Positions 14,466 to 22,586 of a DNA stretch of 27,973 bases are shown piece after piece (position 1 is the first letter of the stretch; each line of letters opens with the position of its first letter). The position numbers and the translations under genes were made by a program. The stretch covers positions 1-27,973 of the forward strand of contig JASHQT010000533.1 of assembly GCA_030039005.1 (NCBI GenBank), in the 5' to 3' direction. Source of the DNA: Bryobacteraceae bacterium. Its GTDB lineage: Bacteria; Acidobacteriota; Terriglobia; Bryobacterales; Bryobacteraceae. Below the pieces are notes generated by a model. It saw only the letters and a program-made list of their open reading frames with translations, did not search any database and was not told the origin of the DNA.

Positions 14466-15245
14466 GTGGCAACGCCGTTGAACTTTCACCTGGAGCAGTA
14501 TGAGGGGCCGCTCGACCTGTTGCTGGACCTGATCCGCAAGCAGCAGATCAATATCTACGACATCCCCATCGCCTCCATCACGCAGCAGTATCTCGACTAC
14601 ATGCACCGCGCGCTGGAGTTGGACATCGAGCTGAGCTCGGAATTCATCTACATGGCCGCGACGCTGATTCACATCAAATCTCGCATGCTGCTGCCCCAGG
14701 ACCCGGAACTGGAGAAGCTCTCGCCGGAGGAGGATCCGCGCCGGGAGCTTGTCGACCGGCTGCTCGAACACGAGCGCTTCAAAAACGCCGCCGAGATGCT
14801 GCAACAGAAGCGTATGGTGGAAGATGCCTCCTGGTCGAACCCGCAGATGGCTCAGTTTCTGGCCGAAAGCGGAGAGCCGGAGCTTGCCGTCTCGCTTTTT
14901 GACCTGGTCAAGACCCTGCAAACGGTGCTGGAACGCGCCAAAAACCGGCCCATTTACGAGGTGGACAAGGAAGACGTCAGCGTCCCCGACATGATTCGCT
15001 ATCTGGAGCGCGTGTTCGGCGACCTGCACGCGGGTGAAGCGCTCCCGGCCGCCGAATTGTTCGAGCGCCAGTCGAGCCGGCGCGCGATGATCTGCCTGTT
15101 CCTGGCGCTGCTCGAGCTGGTTCGCCGCCATGCGCTGGCGTTGACCCAGCAGGATGCCTTCGGCGAAATTGGATTGAAGAAACAGCGCGGCTTCGATGAC
15201 GTGGTCGGCCAATCGCTGGTGGCGATCGACGAAGAATACAGCTAG
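14466..15245 (+). CDS. scpA: Segregation and condensation protein A
   Basis: 259 residues from a GTG at 14466. ScpA is the kleisin that bridges the SMC heads and recruits ScpB in chromosome condensation. The N-terminal SMC-binding helices start with FHLEQYEGPLDLLLDLIRKQQINIYDIPI, the family hallmark, followed by YMAATLIHIKSRMLLP. The variable middle carries an EDPRRELVDRLLEHERFK stretch, and the C-terminal winged helix contains RRAMICLFLALLELVRRHAL. The gene starts the scpA-scpB-rluB run on the plus strand, with 19 bp to scpB. No smc gene is in the window, as is usual because smc lies elsewhere. Confidence 0.96.
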   Translation: MATPLNFHLEQYEGPLDLLLDLIRKQQINIYDIPIASITQQYLDYMHRALELDIELSSEFIYMAATLIHIKSRMLLPQDPELEKLSPEEDPRRELVDRLLEHERFKNAAEMLQQKRMVEDASWSNPQMAQFLAESGEPELAVSLFDLVKTLQTVLERAKNRPIYEVDKEDVSVPDMIRYLERVFGDLHAGEALPAAELFERQSSRRAMICLFLALLELVRRHALALTQQDAFGEIGLKKQRGFDDVVGQSLVAIDEEYS

Positions 15246-15264
15246 GAACATAACCAATCTCGAA

Positions 15265-16011
15265 ATGGAACCTGTAGAAATTCAATCGGACCCCGAGACC
15301 GAGTCGCTCCCGGGAGTCGAAACCTCAAGCGCCACCGACGTGCCGGACGAGCAGCTCCGGGCTATTGTCGAAGCGGTCATTTATGTGACCGACGAGCCGC
15401 TGTCGGCCGATCAGATCGCGACGGCGCTGCAGCAGCCCGCGGCCCGGATCGGCCAGATTCTTGACGGACTGGCCACCGAATACAACAAGGCCGACCACGG
15501 ACTCACGATTCGCGAAGTGGCCGGGGGATACAAGATGGCCACCAAGCCCGAGCATCACGAAGCCATTCGGGCGTTCGTGAAGAATTTGAAGCCACCGTTG
15601 AAGCTGTCGCTGGCCGCGCTCGAAACCCTGGCGCTGATCGCATATAAGCAGCCCATCACGGCGCCGGAAATCATGGAAGTGCGCGGAGTGCAAGGCGCGG
15701 GCGTGATCAAGACGCTGGTGGATCGCAAGCTGATCGCCGCCGCGGGGCGCAAGAACGTGGTCGGGAAACCGATGCTGTACAAGACCACGAAGGAATTTCT
15801 GGTCCAATTCGGTTTGAAGGACCTGAGCGAGCTGCCCACGCTGAAGGAGTTCGAGGAGCTGGGCCGTCTGTCGCTCGGCGAGGATTTGGAGACCTCGCCG
15901 CTCGAGGCTGCCGCCGAAGCTGCGGAAGCCGCAACTGGAGCGCACGAAACCCCGGAGCCTGACCCCGCCGAAGCCGGGACCGCGGATGGCGAAACGCCCG
16001 TAACGGAATAA
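15265..16011 (+). CDS. scpB: Segregation and condensation protein B
   Basis: 248 residues from the ATG at 15265; the frame is open upstream but that part overlaps scpA and is not family-like. ScpB dimers bind the ScpA kleisin and regulate the SMC ring. The two winged-helix domains are seen: LRAIVEAVIYVTDEPLSADQIA, then LSLAALETLALIAYKQPITAPEIMEVRGV and DRKLIAAAGRKNVVGKPMLYKTT. The C-terminal 50 residues are an acidic Ala/Glu/Pro-rich tail that looks disordered, longer than in many homologues, as is the acidic N-terminal extension before about residue 28. Its TAA is 1 nt before the rluB GTG, so co-translation is likely. Confidence 0.95.
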   Translation: MEPVEIQSDPETESLPGVETSSATDVPDEQLRAIVEAVIYVTDEPLSADQIATALQQPAARIGQILDGLATEYNKADHGLTIREVAGGYKMATKPEHHEAIRAFVKNLKPPLKLSLAALETLALIAYKQPITAPEIMEVRGVQGAGVIKTLVDRKLIAAAGRKNVVGKPMLYKTTKEFLVQFGLKDLSELPTLKEFEELGRLSLGEDLETSPLEAAAEAAEAATGAHETPEPDPAEAGTADGETPVTE

Positions 16012-16012
16012 A

Positions 16013-16750
16013 GTGGCGGAAGAACGGCTGCAAAAGTTGCTCGCTCACGCCGGAGTTGCGAGCCGCCGCCGCGCCGAACAGTTGATCGTGGAAGGCCGCG
16101 TGACGGTGAACGGCGCGGTGATCACGGAGTTGGGGACCAAGGCCGATCCCGAGCGCGATCACATCAAGGTCGATGGCAAACGAGTGGGAGCGCCGGAACG
16201 CCTGGTGTATTTAGCGATGAACAAACCCAAGGATTGCATGTCGACGGTCGTCGACCCCGAAGGCCGTCCAACGGTGATGGGACTTCTGCGCGGCGTGAAA
16301 GCGCGCGTGTATCCGGTGGGGCGCCTGGATTACGCCAGCGAAGGCTTGCTGTTGTTGACCAATGACGGCGAATTCGCCAAGCGAATCACCTCCGCGGCGA
16401 ACCACGTGACGAAGACATATCTCGTAAAAACCAATGGCGCGCTTTCGCCCGAGCAAGAAGAAAAATTCCGGGAAGGCGTTCCTCTGGGTGGGAAGAAGAC
16501 GGCGCAGGCGGGGTTGAAGCTGATCCAGCGCGCACAGAACCCCTGGTACGAAGTACGATTAATCGAAGGACGGCAGAATCAGATTCGCCTGATGTTCAAA
16601 CATTTCGGCCGGCTTGTGGAGAAGCTCAAACGCGTACGGATCGGCTTTCTGGAGCTCGGTTCGCTTGAGCCGGGCAAGTTCCGTCATTTGACTCCGGCGG
16701 AGGTGGCGCGCTTCCGCAAGCTCTTGGCCATGGATGGAGAGGAGCGCTAA
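16013..16750 (+). CDS. rluB: 23S rRNA pseudouridine synthase of the RsuA/RluB family
   Basis: 245 residues from a GTG at 16013, 1 nt after scpB. An S4 RNA-binding domain (ERLQKLLAHAGVASRRRAEQLI...VNG) precedes the catalytic domain. Catalytic Asp106 lies in PVGRLDYASEGLLLLTNDGE, the RsuA-family signature, and YEVRLIEGRQNQIRLMFKHFG is the second conserved block. RluB modifies U2605 of 23S rRNA in E. coli; RluE/RluF/RsuA are close alternatives, but the placement after scpAB favours RluB. The CoA-binding gene begins 3 nt after the stop, so four genes from scpA onward form one unit. Confidence 0.93.
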   Translation: MAEERLQKLLAHAGVASRRRAEQLIVEGRVTVNGAVITELGTKADPERDHIKVDGKRVGAPERLVYLAMNKPKDCMSTVVDPEGRPTVMGLLRGVKARVYPVGRLDYASEGLLLLTNDGEFAKRITSAANHVTKTYLVKTNGALSPEQEEKFREGVPLGGKKTAQAGLKLIQRAQNPWYEVRLIEGRQNQIRLMFKHFGRLVEKLKRVRIGFLELGSLEPGKFRHLTPAEVARFRKLLAMDGEER

Positions 16751-16753
16751 CCG

Positions 16754-17149
16754 ATGACGCCGATTCCTGAACTGCTGCGTAAATCGCGAGTGATTGCCGT
16801 GGTGGGGCTCTCGAGCAAGCGCGCGCGGCCATCCTACGGGGTTTCCGAGTACATGCAGCAGCATGGATACCGCATCATTCCGGTGAATCCCAACGAATCC
16901 GAGGTGCTGGGCGAGAAGGCCTACGCGCGGTTGGAGGACGTTCCCGAGCACGTCGATATCGTGGATATCTTCCGCCGCTCGGAACTCGTGGCGCCGGTGG
17001 TGGAGTCCGCGATTCGGATCGGAGCCGGCGCTGTCTGGATGCAGGAAGGCGTGGTGGATCAGGCTTCGGCGCGCAAGGCCAAAGCGGCGGGACTCGCGGT
17101 AGTGGTGGACCGCTGCATTCTCAAGGAGCACCAGCGGTATTTACGTTAG
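16754..17149 (+). CDS. CoA-binding domain protein (YccU-like)
   Basis: 131 residues, a single Rossmann-type CoA-binding domain as in YccU. Visible are VIAVVGLSSKRARPSYGVSEYMQQHGYRIIPVNPN (residues 13-47), VDIVDIFRRSELVAPVVE (67-84) and the conserved ending GAGAVWMQEG...VVDRCILKEHQR with a family Cys. Such proteins resemble the alpha subunit of succinyl-CoA synthetase but lack the catalytic domains, and their role is not settled. The ATG sits 3 nt after rluB, so it is the last gene of the scpA run. It converges on the DLSGVW copy 2 gene with a 28-bp gap that shows no terminator with a T-run. Confidence 0.92.
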   Translation: MTPIPELLRKSRVIAVVGLSSKRARPSYGVSEYMQQHGYRIIPVNPNESEVLGEKAYARLEDVPEHVDIVDIFRRSELVAPVVESAIRIGAGAVWMQEGVVDQASARKAKAAGLAVVVDRCILKEHQRYLR

Positions 17150-17177
17150 CAGCTCCTTCACGGTCGCGGCTCACCAG

Positions 17178-17918
17178 CTACTTCTCGATGTGCGCGGCGT
17201 CCTGGTTGTTCTCGATGCACTCGTACTCTTCGACGCGCGTGTTGGGTGGCCGCCGCAACAGCGCGCCCGTGGTCCAGGGCTTGCTCAGCGTTTTCGGATC
17301 GGTCACCGTCGCGGTGTAGGTGATCGTGTCGTCGCTGTTCAGCGTGAAGCGTTCCACCACGTGCAATTGGTCGCTATGGAAGCTGCCGGTACCGGACAGC
17401 CAGGTCTTATCATTGAAGCCCGTGACGTCCACCACCAGCGTGTCGTCGTCCCATTTGGCCACCGAATCGCCCATCCACGTCGGAACCAGGTCGTCGGGGT
17501 GCTCCAGCCTGTCGCTGATCGGGATGATGCGAAACGCGTGGAAAGATTCGTAAGCGATCACGACTTCTTTGGGCTTTTCGATAATCTCAAACGGCATGGG
17601 CATCGAGGTGATGCGCGGGACGCCGGGCAGCAGGCACTTTAGCGTCGGATCGTCGGCGGAGGTAAAACTTTTGGATTTCGTCTCCGCCCATGACTGATAC
17701 GGGATCGGTTGGCGTTTGGGCGGAGGATTCACGGGCGGGGCAAACTTCTTGGTGGAAAGCCCGGGCTCGCCGTACAGGCTGACACCTCCGCTTTGCCAGA
17801 CGCCCGAGAGGTCGGGCTTGCCGTTGGCGAGGCGGGGGATCGGCGTGCTGTTTTGAGCGACTGCGAGACCCGTGGCGAGGGCTGCGGCGGCGAGGAATCG
17901 CGATAAGTGAATTGTCAT
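17178..17918 (-). CDS. Secreted 'DLSGVW' family protein, copy 2 (function unknown)
   Basis: 246 residues with a signal peptide to about residue 21 (ending AVAQ). IPRLANGKPDLSGVWQSGG follows directly at 27-45, without the Pro/Arg linker of copy 1. Shared blocks are KCLLPGVPRI with Cys95, VPTWMGDSVAKWDDDTLVVD, VTGFNDKTWL, LHVVERFTL and the ending EYECIENNQDAAH with Cys234. These two Cys match Cys126 and Cys262 of copy 1. The gene lies 25 bp after DUF6152 copy 2 on the same strand, in the same order as the pair at 7008-8297. Periplasmic location is inferred. The start ATG at 17916-17918 has only a weak ribosome site (AGCAGG). Confidence 0.8.
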   Translation of the reverse strand: MTIHLSRFLAAAALATGLAVAQNSTPIPRLANGKPDLSGVWQSGGVSLYGEPGLSTKKFAPPVNPPPKRQPIPYQSWAETKSKSFTSADDPTLKCLLPGVPRITSMPMPFEIIEKPKEVVIAYESFHAFRIIPISDRLEHPDDLVPTWMGDSVAKWDDDTLVVDVTGFNDKTWLSGTGSFHSDQLHVVERFTLNSDDTITYTATVTDPKTLSKPWTTGALLRRPPNTRVEEYECIENNQDAAHIEK

Positions 17919-17943
17919 GGCAACCTGCTTTCCCGAACAGCCT

Positions 17944-18369
17944 CTACTTCGCCGCTGCGGGAGCCGCAGGCGGGCCGTTTCCGGCAGCCGGACCGGCGAA
18001 CTTCTTGGCGCCGTCCGGGAACGTCACCTCGCGTCCGGCCACGCGGCTCGAGTTGTCTTTGGCCGGATAACCGGTGATGGTGACCACGTCGCCGATCTTC
18101 AGATCGGCTTTCGAGAATCCGGTCCGCTTCAGTGTGTTCGGGGGATAGCCTTCCACTGCATAGTTCACTACGTTGCCGCTGGCGTCCTTCACGTCGATAT
18201 AAAAGTACATGTGCGGGTTGGTCCACTCCACCTTGGTAATGGTGCCGGTGAGAGTGACCTCTTTGCTTTCGTATTCAGCGGCGAAGGAGTGATGCGCGAG
18301 CATGGGAAGCGCCGCAACCGTCAAACCGGCACAGCCTAACACCAACATGGGGAGTCTGGGAATCTTCAT
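17944..18369 (-). CDS. DUF6152 family secreted protein, copy 2
   Basis: 141 residues from the ATG at 18367-18369, chosen because GGAGG lies 5 nt upstream; an in-frame GTG at 18387 is less likely. The signal peptide runs to about residue 25 (ending MLA), so the mature protein should begin HHSFAAEYE, as in copy 1. TLTGTITKVEWTNPHMYFYIDV matches the copy 1 core including the NPH motif, then LKIGDVVTITGYPAKDNSSR. The C-terminus is Ala/Pro-rich. The predicted N-terminal His-His after cleavage and conserved NPH are candidate metal ligands. It leads the second DUF6152/DLSGVW pair and is divergent from the gene at 18489. Confidence 0.87.
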   Translation of the reverse strand: MKIPRLPMLVLGCAGLTVAALPMLAHHSFAAEYESKEVTLTGTITKVEWTNPHMYFYIDVKDASGNVVNYAVEGYPPNTLKRTGFSKADLKIGDVVTITGYPAKDNSSRVAGREVTFPDGAKKFAGPAAGNGPPAAPAAAK

Positions 18370-18374
18370 GGAAA

Positions 18375-18379
18375 CCTCC
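18375..18379 (-). promoter_or_regulatory. Ribosome binding site fixing the start of DUF6152 copy 2
   Basis: GGAGG on the minus strand lies 5 nt before the ATG at 18369, and inside the longer frame that would start at the GTG at 18387. It therefore favours the shorter start, which also gives a proper signal peptide. Confidence 0.7.
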
Positions 18380-18467
18380 ACGGACAACGATTTTCCGTAC
18401 CAGTATTACATAGTTCATCAAGATCGGTGATATACGTTTCCGGCAGCTTTTCGCCGTCCGCTCGCCG

Positions 18468-18473
18468 TATAAT
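18468..18473 (+). promoter_or_regulatory. Consensus -10 box (TATAAT) before the gene at 18489
   Basis: A perfect TATAAT lies 15 nt before the ATG at 18489. No convincing -35 hexamer lies 16-18 bp upstream. An AAGG ribosome site falls in the predicted short leader. Confidence 0.45.
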
Positions 18474-18488
18474 GCGGATAAGGCTGTT

Positions 18489-19232
18489 ATGTCTCACCGC
18501 CCGCCTATTGAGGAACTCGCGCAAAACGGAGCGCGGCGCGAAGCAGTTCCTGGCCTGTTTTGTGGTGCGCGCCGCACCCTTTGCGCTTCTAAGCTCTTCA
18601 CTCTTATTTGCCTTGCCCTGTTCGGCTTTTCGATTGCGATTTTCGCTTCCGCCGACAAGAAGCTGCCCGTCGAAGAGACCTCCAACCAGCTCCTCGATAT
18701 TTCGGCCGCGCCGCCGCTCGCCAAGGACGAGATCAAGCAGGAATTAGGATCGGACTTGGCTGACGATATTATCGTCGTCCGCGTGACCGCGCGGCCTCTT
18801 ACCGACAAGCCGGTGCAACTCAACCTGGACGATTTTTTGCTGATTTCGAGCAAAGACGGCCAACGGTCGGAGCCCTTCGCGCCCGGCCAATTAGCGGGAT
18901 CGGACAGCCTGGCGGTAGTCGGAGATAGTGGGCGCAAGGGGCTGGGCGATCATCACCCAAGCATCATGGCCGGCGGCCTGGGGATCGGAGCCAGCAGCCC
19001 CGGGACCGCCGGGCCGCCTCCCAATACGAAGATGCAGGAATCGCGCGACACCAAGGAAAATCCGCTTCTGGCGGCCATCCGCGCGAAGATTCTGCCCGAA
19101 AAACAGATCACCGAGCCCGTCACCGGCCTCCTGTTTTTTCAAATCACCGGCAAGGTGAAGGCGAAGGATCTCGAACTGCGCTACAAAGGCGCCGGCGGCA
19201 CAATGGCCTTGCGCTTCCGTCCTGACAAGTAG
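18489..19232 (+). CDS. Secreted or membrane-anchored protein of unknown function
   Basis: 247 residues from the ATG at 18489, with AAGG 6 nt upstream. After a polar N-terminus of about 34 residues comes one hydrophobic segment (FTLICLALFGFSIAIFASA, about 36-54), so it is either anchored or secreted; the true start may be later if the polar part is spurious. The exported part begins DKKLPVEETSNQLLDISA and includes VRVTARPLTDKPVQLNLDDFLLIS, a Gly/Ser/Pro-rich stretch about residues 150-185, and the ending LELRYKGAGGTMALRFRPDK. It looks like a beta-rich domain with a disordered insert. I do not recognise a named family. It precedes fabH with an 85-bp gap. Confidence 0.65.
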   Translation: MSHRPPIEELAQNGARREAVPGLFCGARRTLCASKLFTLICLALFGFSIAIFASADKKLPVEETSNQLLDISAAPPLAKDEIKQELGSDLADDIIVVRVTARPLTDKPVQLNLDDFLLISSKDGQRSEPFAPGQLAGSDSLAVVGDSGRKGLGDHHPSIMAGGLGIGASSPGTAGPPPNTKMQESRDTKENPLLAAIRAKILPEKQITEPVTGLLFFQITGKVKAKDLELRYKGAGGTMALRFRPDK

Positions 19233-19238
19233 AATCGA

Positions 19239-19253
19239 TGCCGGAACCCGGCA
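19239..19253. terminator. Short GC-rich hairpin after the gene at 18489 (weak terminator candidate)
   Basis: TGCCGG (19239-19244), loop AAC, and CCGGCA (19248-19253) form a perfect 6-bp stem 6 nt after the stop codon at 19232. There is no T-run, so intrinsic termination would be inefficient. Position is the main argument. Confidence 0.25.
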
Positions 19254-19307
19254 CTGCGATTGCCGTCGTATTGTATCCTGTATCTGATCGGCTTGGGGAA
19301 ACCATTA

Positions 19308-19312
19308 GGGAG
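19308..19312 (+). promoter_or_regulatory. Ribosome binding site fixing the TTG start of fabH
   Basis: GGGAG ends 5 nt before the TTG at 19318, and the conserved FabH N-terminus follows directly. It supports TTG as a genuine start codon. Confidence 0.6.
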
Positions 19313-19317
19313 CGATA

Positions 19318-20307
19318 TTGTATAACGCAAAGATAACGGCTCTCGGCTGCTACGCGCCGCCGGGGCTGCTCACCAACCACGATTTAGAGCAGATGGTGGA
19401 TACCTCCAATGAATGGATTATCCAGCGCGTGGGCATTCTCCAGCGGCACATCGCGCCGCCCGAAATGGCCACGTCCGACATGGCCGTGGAGGCGGCGCGC
19501 ATCGCGCTCGAGCAGCGCGGCATCGACGCCGCCGATTTGGACGCCATCCTGGTTTGCACCGTGACCCCGGACATGCTGTTTCCCTCCACGGCCTGCCTGG
19601 TGCAGGACCGGCTGGGCGCCAAGCACGCCTGGGGATTCGATCTGGTGGCCGCGTGCTCGGGATTCATTTACGGGCTGACCACCGCCGCGCACCTGGTCAG
19701 CTCGGGTTCGCACAAGAAGGTATTGGTGATCGGCTCCGACACCATGTCGCGGATTATCGATTACACGGACCGCTCGACCTGCATTCTGTTCGGCGACGGG
19801 GCCGGCGCCATGCTGGTGGAGCCCACCGAAGGCGGCGAAACCGGGTTCATCGATTTTCTCAACCAGATCGACGGCTCCGGAGGCGATTATTTGAAACAGC
19901 CCGCGGGCGGCAGCCGGATGCCGGCCAGTGCCGAGTCCGTGGCCCAACGCCTGCACTACGTCAAACAGGACGGCCAACAAGTGTTTAAATATGCGGTTCG
20001 CAAGATGGAAGAATGCTCGCGTGATCTGTTGGACCGCAATGGTCTAAAGCCCGCCGACGTCGCCGTGATGATTCCGCATCAGGCCAACCGGCGCATCATT
20101 ACCGCCGCGGCGGAGCGTCTCGGCATCCCGTGCGATCGCGTAGTGATCAATATCGATCAGTACGGAAATACCACGGCTGCGACCATTCCACTGGCCACGC
20201 GCGATGCATTGTGCTCCGGCAAGCTCAAAAAGGGCGATTTGGTGCTCTTCGCCGCGGTCGGCGCGGGCTACACCATGGGCGCGAATTTGTGGCGCTGGCA
20301 GATGTAG
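19318..20307 (+). CDS. fabH: 3-oxoacyl-[acyl-carrier-protein] synthase III
   Basis: 329 residues from a TTG at 19318. FabH condenses an acyl-CoA with malonyl-ACP to start fatty acid elongation. The Cys-His-Asn triad is complete: Cys113 in AACSGF, His254 in IPHQANRRI and Asn284 in YGNTTAAT. TSNEWIIQRVGILQRHIA (30-46) is the CoA-contact region, which normally reads GIRERRI; the change to GILQRHI is modest. FGDGAGAML and the GAGYTMGANLW ending are typical. No other fab gene is adjacent, so it is separate from a fab cluster. rmlD starts 27 bp downstream and may share its transcript. Confidence 0.95.
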   Translation: MYNAKITALGCYAPPGLLTNHDLEQMVDTSNEWIIQRVGILQRHIAPPEMATSDMAVEAARIALEQRGIDAADLDAILVCTVTPDMLFPSTACLVQDRLGAKHAWGFDLVAACSGFIYGLTTAAHLVSSGSHKKVLVIGSDTMSRIIDYTDRSTCILFGDGAGAMLVEPTEGGETGFIDFLNQIDGSGGDYLKQPAGGSRMPASAESVAQRLHYVKQDGQQVFKYAVRKMEECSRDLLDRNGLKPADVAVMIPHQANRRIITAAAERLGIPCDRVVINIDQYGNTTAATIPLATRDALCSGKLKKGDLVLFAAVGAGYTMGANLWRWQM

Positions 20308-20334
20308 AGCGCGCATCGGGCCACGATCAGGAAA

Positions 20335-21219
20335 ATGGAAGCGACAAGAGTGGTGGTATTCGGTTCCCGTGGCCAGCTTGGCACCGAACTGGTGAGCGTT
20401 CTCCGGGAGCGTGGGTACCGGGTGACCGGCTTCGACCGCTCGCAGGTGGACATCAGCGACAGCGCGCAAGTGGAGCTGACCTTCGCGCGGGAAGATCCCT
20501 CCATCGTAGTCAATGCCGCCGCATACAATCAGGTGGACGTGGCCGAAAAGGAACCGGCCGCGGCCATGGCCGCGAACGGATTGGCGGTTCGCAATCTGGC
20601 GATGTGCGCCCGGCAGCATGACGCGCGGCTTGTTCACTTCTCGACGGACTATGTTTTCGACGGCGCGGCTGGCCGTCCTTATACCGAAGAAGACGCAACG
20701 CATCCGCTGGGCGCATACGCCGTCTCGAAATTGGCGGGCGAGTTGTACGCGCAGGCTTACCTGGATCGCCCGCTCATCATTCGCACGTCCGGCGTATTCG
20801 GCCCCCACGGCCTGCGGACCGCGCGGGGTAATTTTATCGAGTTGATGCTGCGGCTGGCGGGGAATCAGCAGCCGATTCGAGTGGTGGATGATCACGTGGC
20901 TTCGCCCACCTATGCGCCGGCGCTGGCCGCGCGCTCGGCCGATATGATCGGCCGCGGATTCAGCGGCGTGTTTCACGCGGGCGGCGGCGAGGCCATCTCC
21001 TGGTTCGATTACGCGTCGATCATTTTTCGCCTCGCCGGAGTGCACCCCGAATTGAAGCGCACCAACGAGCGCGAATTTCGCACCGCTGCCCGGCGGCCGA
21101 AGTACTCCGCGCTGTCCAATGCAAAGATGGAGCGCTGCGGCATCGAGCCGTTTCCGCCGTTCGAAGCCGCCGTGCGGATGTATCTGGATGCGCGGGCCGG
21201 CCTAAATGTGACAGGTTAA
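20335..21219 (+). CDS. rfbD: dTDP-4-dehydrorhamnose reductase
   Basis: 294 residues of the RmlD/RfbD type (EC 1.1.1.133), an NADPH-dependent short-chain fold enzyme making dTDP-L-rhamnose for cell-surface glycans. The nucleotide site is FGSRGQLG (9-16), [13 protein letters not shown] (59-71) is the family strand, STDYVFDG (103-110) follows, and Tyr128 with Lys132 in YAVSK is the catalytic pair. RTSGVFGP and SPTYAPALA are further family blocks. The other rml genes (rmlA, rmlB, rmlC) are not in the window. AGGAAA lies 3 nt before the ATG at 20335. The DJ-1 gene follows after 14 bp. Confidence 0.92.
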   Translation: MEATRVVVFGSRGQLGTELVSVLRERGYRVTGFDRSQVDISDSAQVELTFAREDPSIVVNAAAYNQVDVAEKEPAAAMAANGLAVRNLAMCARQHDARLVHFSTDYVFDGAAGRPYTEEDATHPLGAYAVSKLAGELYAQAYLDRPLIIRTSGVFGPHGLRTARGNFIELMLRLAGNQQPIRVVDDHVASPTYAPALAARSADMIGRGFSGVFHAGGGEAISWFDYASIIFRLAGVHPELKRTNEREFRTAARRPKYSALSNAKMERCGIEPFPPFEAAVRMYLDARAGLNVTG

Positions 21220-21233
21220 ATATAGGGGGTCGA

Positions 21234-21815
21234 ATGGCTGCGAAGAAACTATTGATGCTGGTGGGCGATTACGTCGAAGATTACGAAGTGATGGTGCCGT
21301 TCCAAACCTTGTTGACGGTGGGACACATGGTGCACGCGGTCTGTCCCGGCAAGAAGGCGGGCGATTCGGTTCGCACCGCCATCCACGATTTCGAAGGCGA
21401 TCAGACGTACAGCGAAAAACGCGGCCACAATTTCACTTTGAACGCCACCTTCGATGATGTCCGCCCGGAGAACTACGACGGGCTGGTGCTCCCCGGCGGG
21501 CGCGCGCCGGAGTACATCCGGCTGAACCCGCGGGTGCTGGAGATCGTGCGTCATTTCGCCCAAGCCGATCAGCCCATCGCGGCCATCTGCCACGCGGCGC
21601 AAGTGCTGGCCGCCGCCGACGTGCTCCAAGGCAAGACGTGCAGTTGCTATCCGGCCGTCAGCCCGGACGTGACGCGCGCGGGCGGGACGTTCGCCGATAT
21701 CGCGATGGATCAGGCGTACACGTGCGGAAAACTCGTCACCGCACCGGCGTGGCCCGCGCATCCGGCTTGGCTCGCGCAGTTCCTCAAGGTGCTCGGGACG
21801 CGGATTGAGCTTTAG
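21234..21815 (+). CDS. DJ-1/PfpI family protein
   Basis: 193 residues of the DJ-1/PfpI superfamily, whose members are reported as glyoxalases, deglycases or proteases. The nucleophile elbow is AAICHAAQ with Cys119 and His120. Conserved pieces are [17 protein letters not shown] with acidic residues Glu15/Glu18 near the active site, [16 protein letters not shown] and [14 protein letters not shown]. The extended [17 protein letters not shown] segment is found in the larger PfpI-like members. AGGGGG precedes the ATG at 21234 by 5 nt. It lies in a run with rfbD and the GNAT gene, suggesting co-transcription, though a metabolic link is not obvious. Confidence 0.9.
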   Translation: MAAKKLLMLVGDYVEDYEVMVPFQTLLTVGHMVHAVCPGKKAGDSVRTAIHDFEGDQTYSEKRGHNFTLNATFDDVRPENYDGLVLPGGRAPEYIRLNPRVLEIVRHFAQADQPIAAICHAAQVLAAADVLQGKTCSCYPAVSPDVTRAGGTFADIAMDQAYTCGKLVTAPAWPAHPAWLAQFLKVLGTRIEL

Positions 21816-21819
21816 GCGC

Positions 21820-22524
21820 GTGAGCTGGTATTTTCGCAAACTTCCTGACGGCCTGGTGATCACGCACGCGCGCCCGGAATTTGCCGCGCAGCTCGAAGAA
21901 CTCCAGCGCATTTCGTTTCCCACTCTCGCCGAGGAACAGCGTTTCAAGGCCCGGCACTACCTCAAGCACATGGAGCTGTTCGCTGACGGGCAATTCGTGG
22001 CGCTCGACGGCGATCGCGTGGTCGGCGCCACCACGACCTTGCGTCTCGATTTCGACTTCGATCATGTCCATCACACCTTCGGCGAAATCATTCAAGGCGG
22101 CTGGCTCACCTCGCACCAGCCGAGCGGCGCCTGGCTCTACGGCGCCGACATCAGCGTTCATCTCGAGTATCGCGGCCGAGGCATCGCCACCGCGCTCTAC
22201 GCCGCACGGCAGGAGGTGGTCTGGCGGCTCGGCTTGCAAGGACAGGTGACGGCGGGCATGATTCCCGGCTACGGCGCCGTGAAGCACCAAATGACAGCCC
22301 AGCAATACTACGAAAGCGTGATTTCAGGCCGCCTTCGCGACTCCACGCTTTCCATGCAGATGGGCGTGGGATTTGAACCGCGCGGCCTGCTTGCCAACTA
22401 TTTGGACGACCCAGTGTGCGACAACTACAGCGTCCTGCTGGTGCTGGACGCAGGCAAAAGCGTGCCCGGTGCGATGCCGGAAGACATGCGGCGCAAAAGC
22501 GCCTCCGATGTATCTCTGCCATAG
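21820..22524 (+). CDS. GNAT family N-acetyltransferase
   Basis: 234 residues from a GTG at 21820, 4 nt after the upstream stop; an in-frame TTG at 21805 is an alternative. GNAT proteins transfer an acetyl group from acetyl-CoA to an amine. The acetyl-CoA site is GADISVHLEYRGRGIATALY with the R-G-R-G-I-A pyrophosphate loop, after two long strands. The region VITHARPEFAAQLEELQRISFP is the N-terminal helix-turn. The C-terminal extension (SMQMGVGFEPRGLLANYLDDPV) is longer than in minimal GNATs. The substrate is unknown. It is the last gene of the fabH-rfbD-DJ-1 run; a hairpin follows the stop. Confidence 0.85.
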   Translation: MSWYFRKLPDGLVITHARPEFAAQLEELQRISFPTLAEEQRFKARHYLKHMELFADGQFVALDGDRVVGATTTLRLDFDFDHVHHTFGEIIQGGWLTSHQPSGAWLYGADISVHLEYRGRGIATALYAARQEVVWRLGLQGQVTAGMIPGYGAVKHQMTAQQYYESVISGRLRDSTLSMQMGVGFEPRGLLANYLDDPVCDNYSVLLVLDAGKSVPGAMPEDMRRKSASDVSLP

Positions 22525-22530
22525 ACGAAG

Positions 22531-22565
22531 TGTGAGACACCATTTCATTTGGCCGGGGTCTCATA
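22531..22565. repeat. Inverted repeat, REP-like hairpin between genes
   Basis: TGTGAGAC (22531-22538) pairs with GTCTCATA (22558-22565) with one G-U pair, around a 19-nt loop that contains GGCC. No T-run follows. It sits just after the GNAT stop and resembles intergenic REP-type repeats; the loop pattern differs from the hairpin at 11166-11204. Confidence 0.4.
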
Positions 22566-22586
22566 TTCGCAAGTGGTACTCAAGTC

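Noticed and set aside
14349..15257. A 302-codon minus-strand frame across scpA
   Set aside because: Fully antisense to scpA, rich in Gln, Arg and His, and no recognisable domain.
19260..19286. Possible fabH promoter (TTGCCG ... TATCTG)
   Set aside because: The spacer is only 15 bp and both boxes are imperfect, so it could be chance.
20044..21045. A 333-codon minus-strand frame across fabH and rfbD
   Set aside because: Antisense to two well-identified genes, and no family match.
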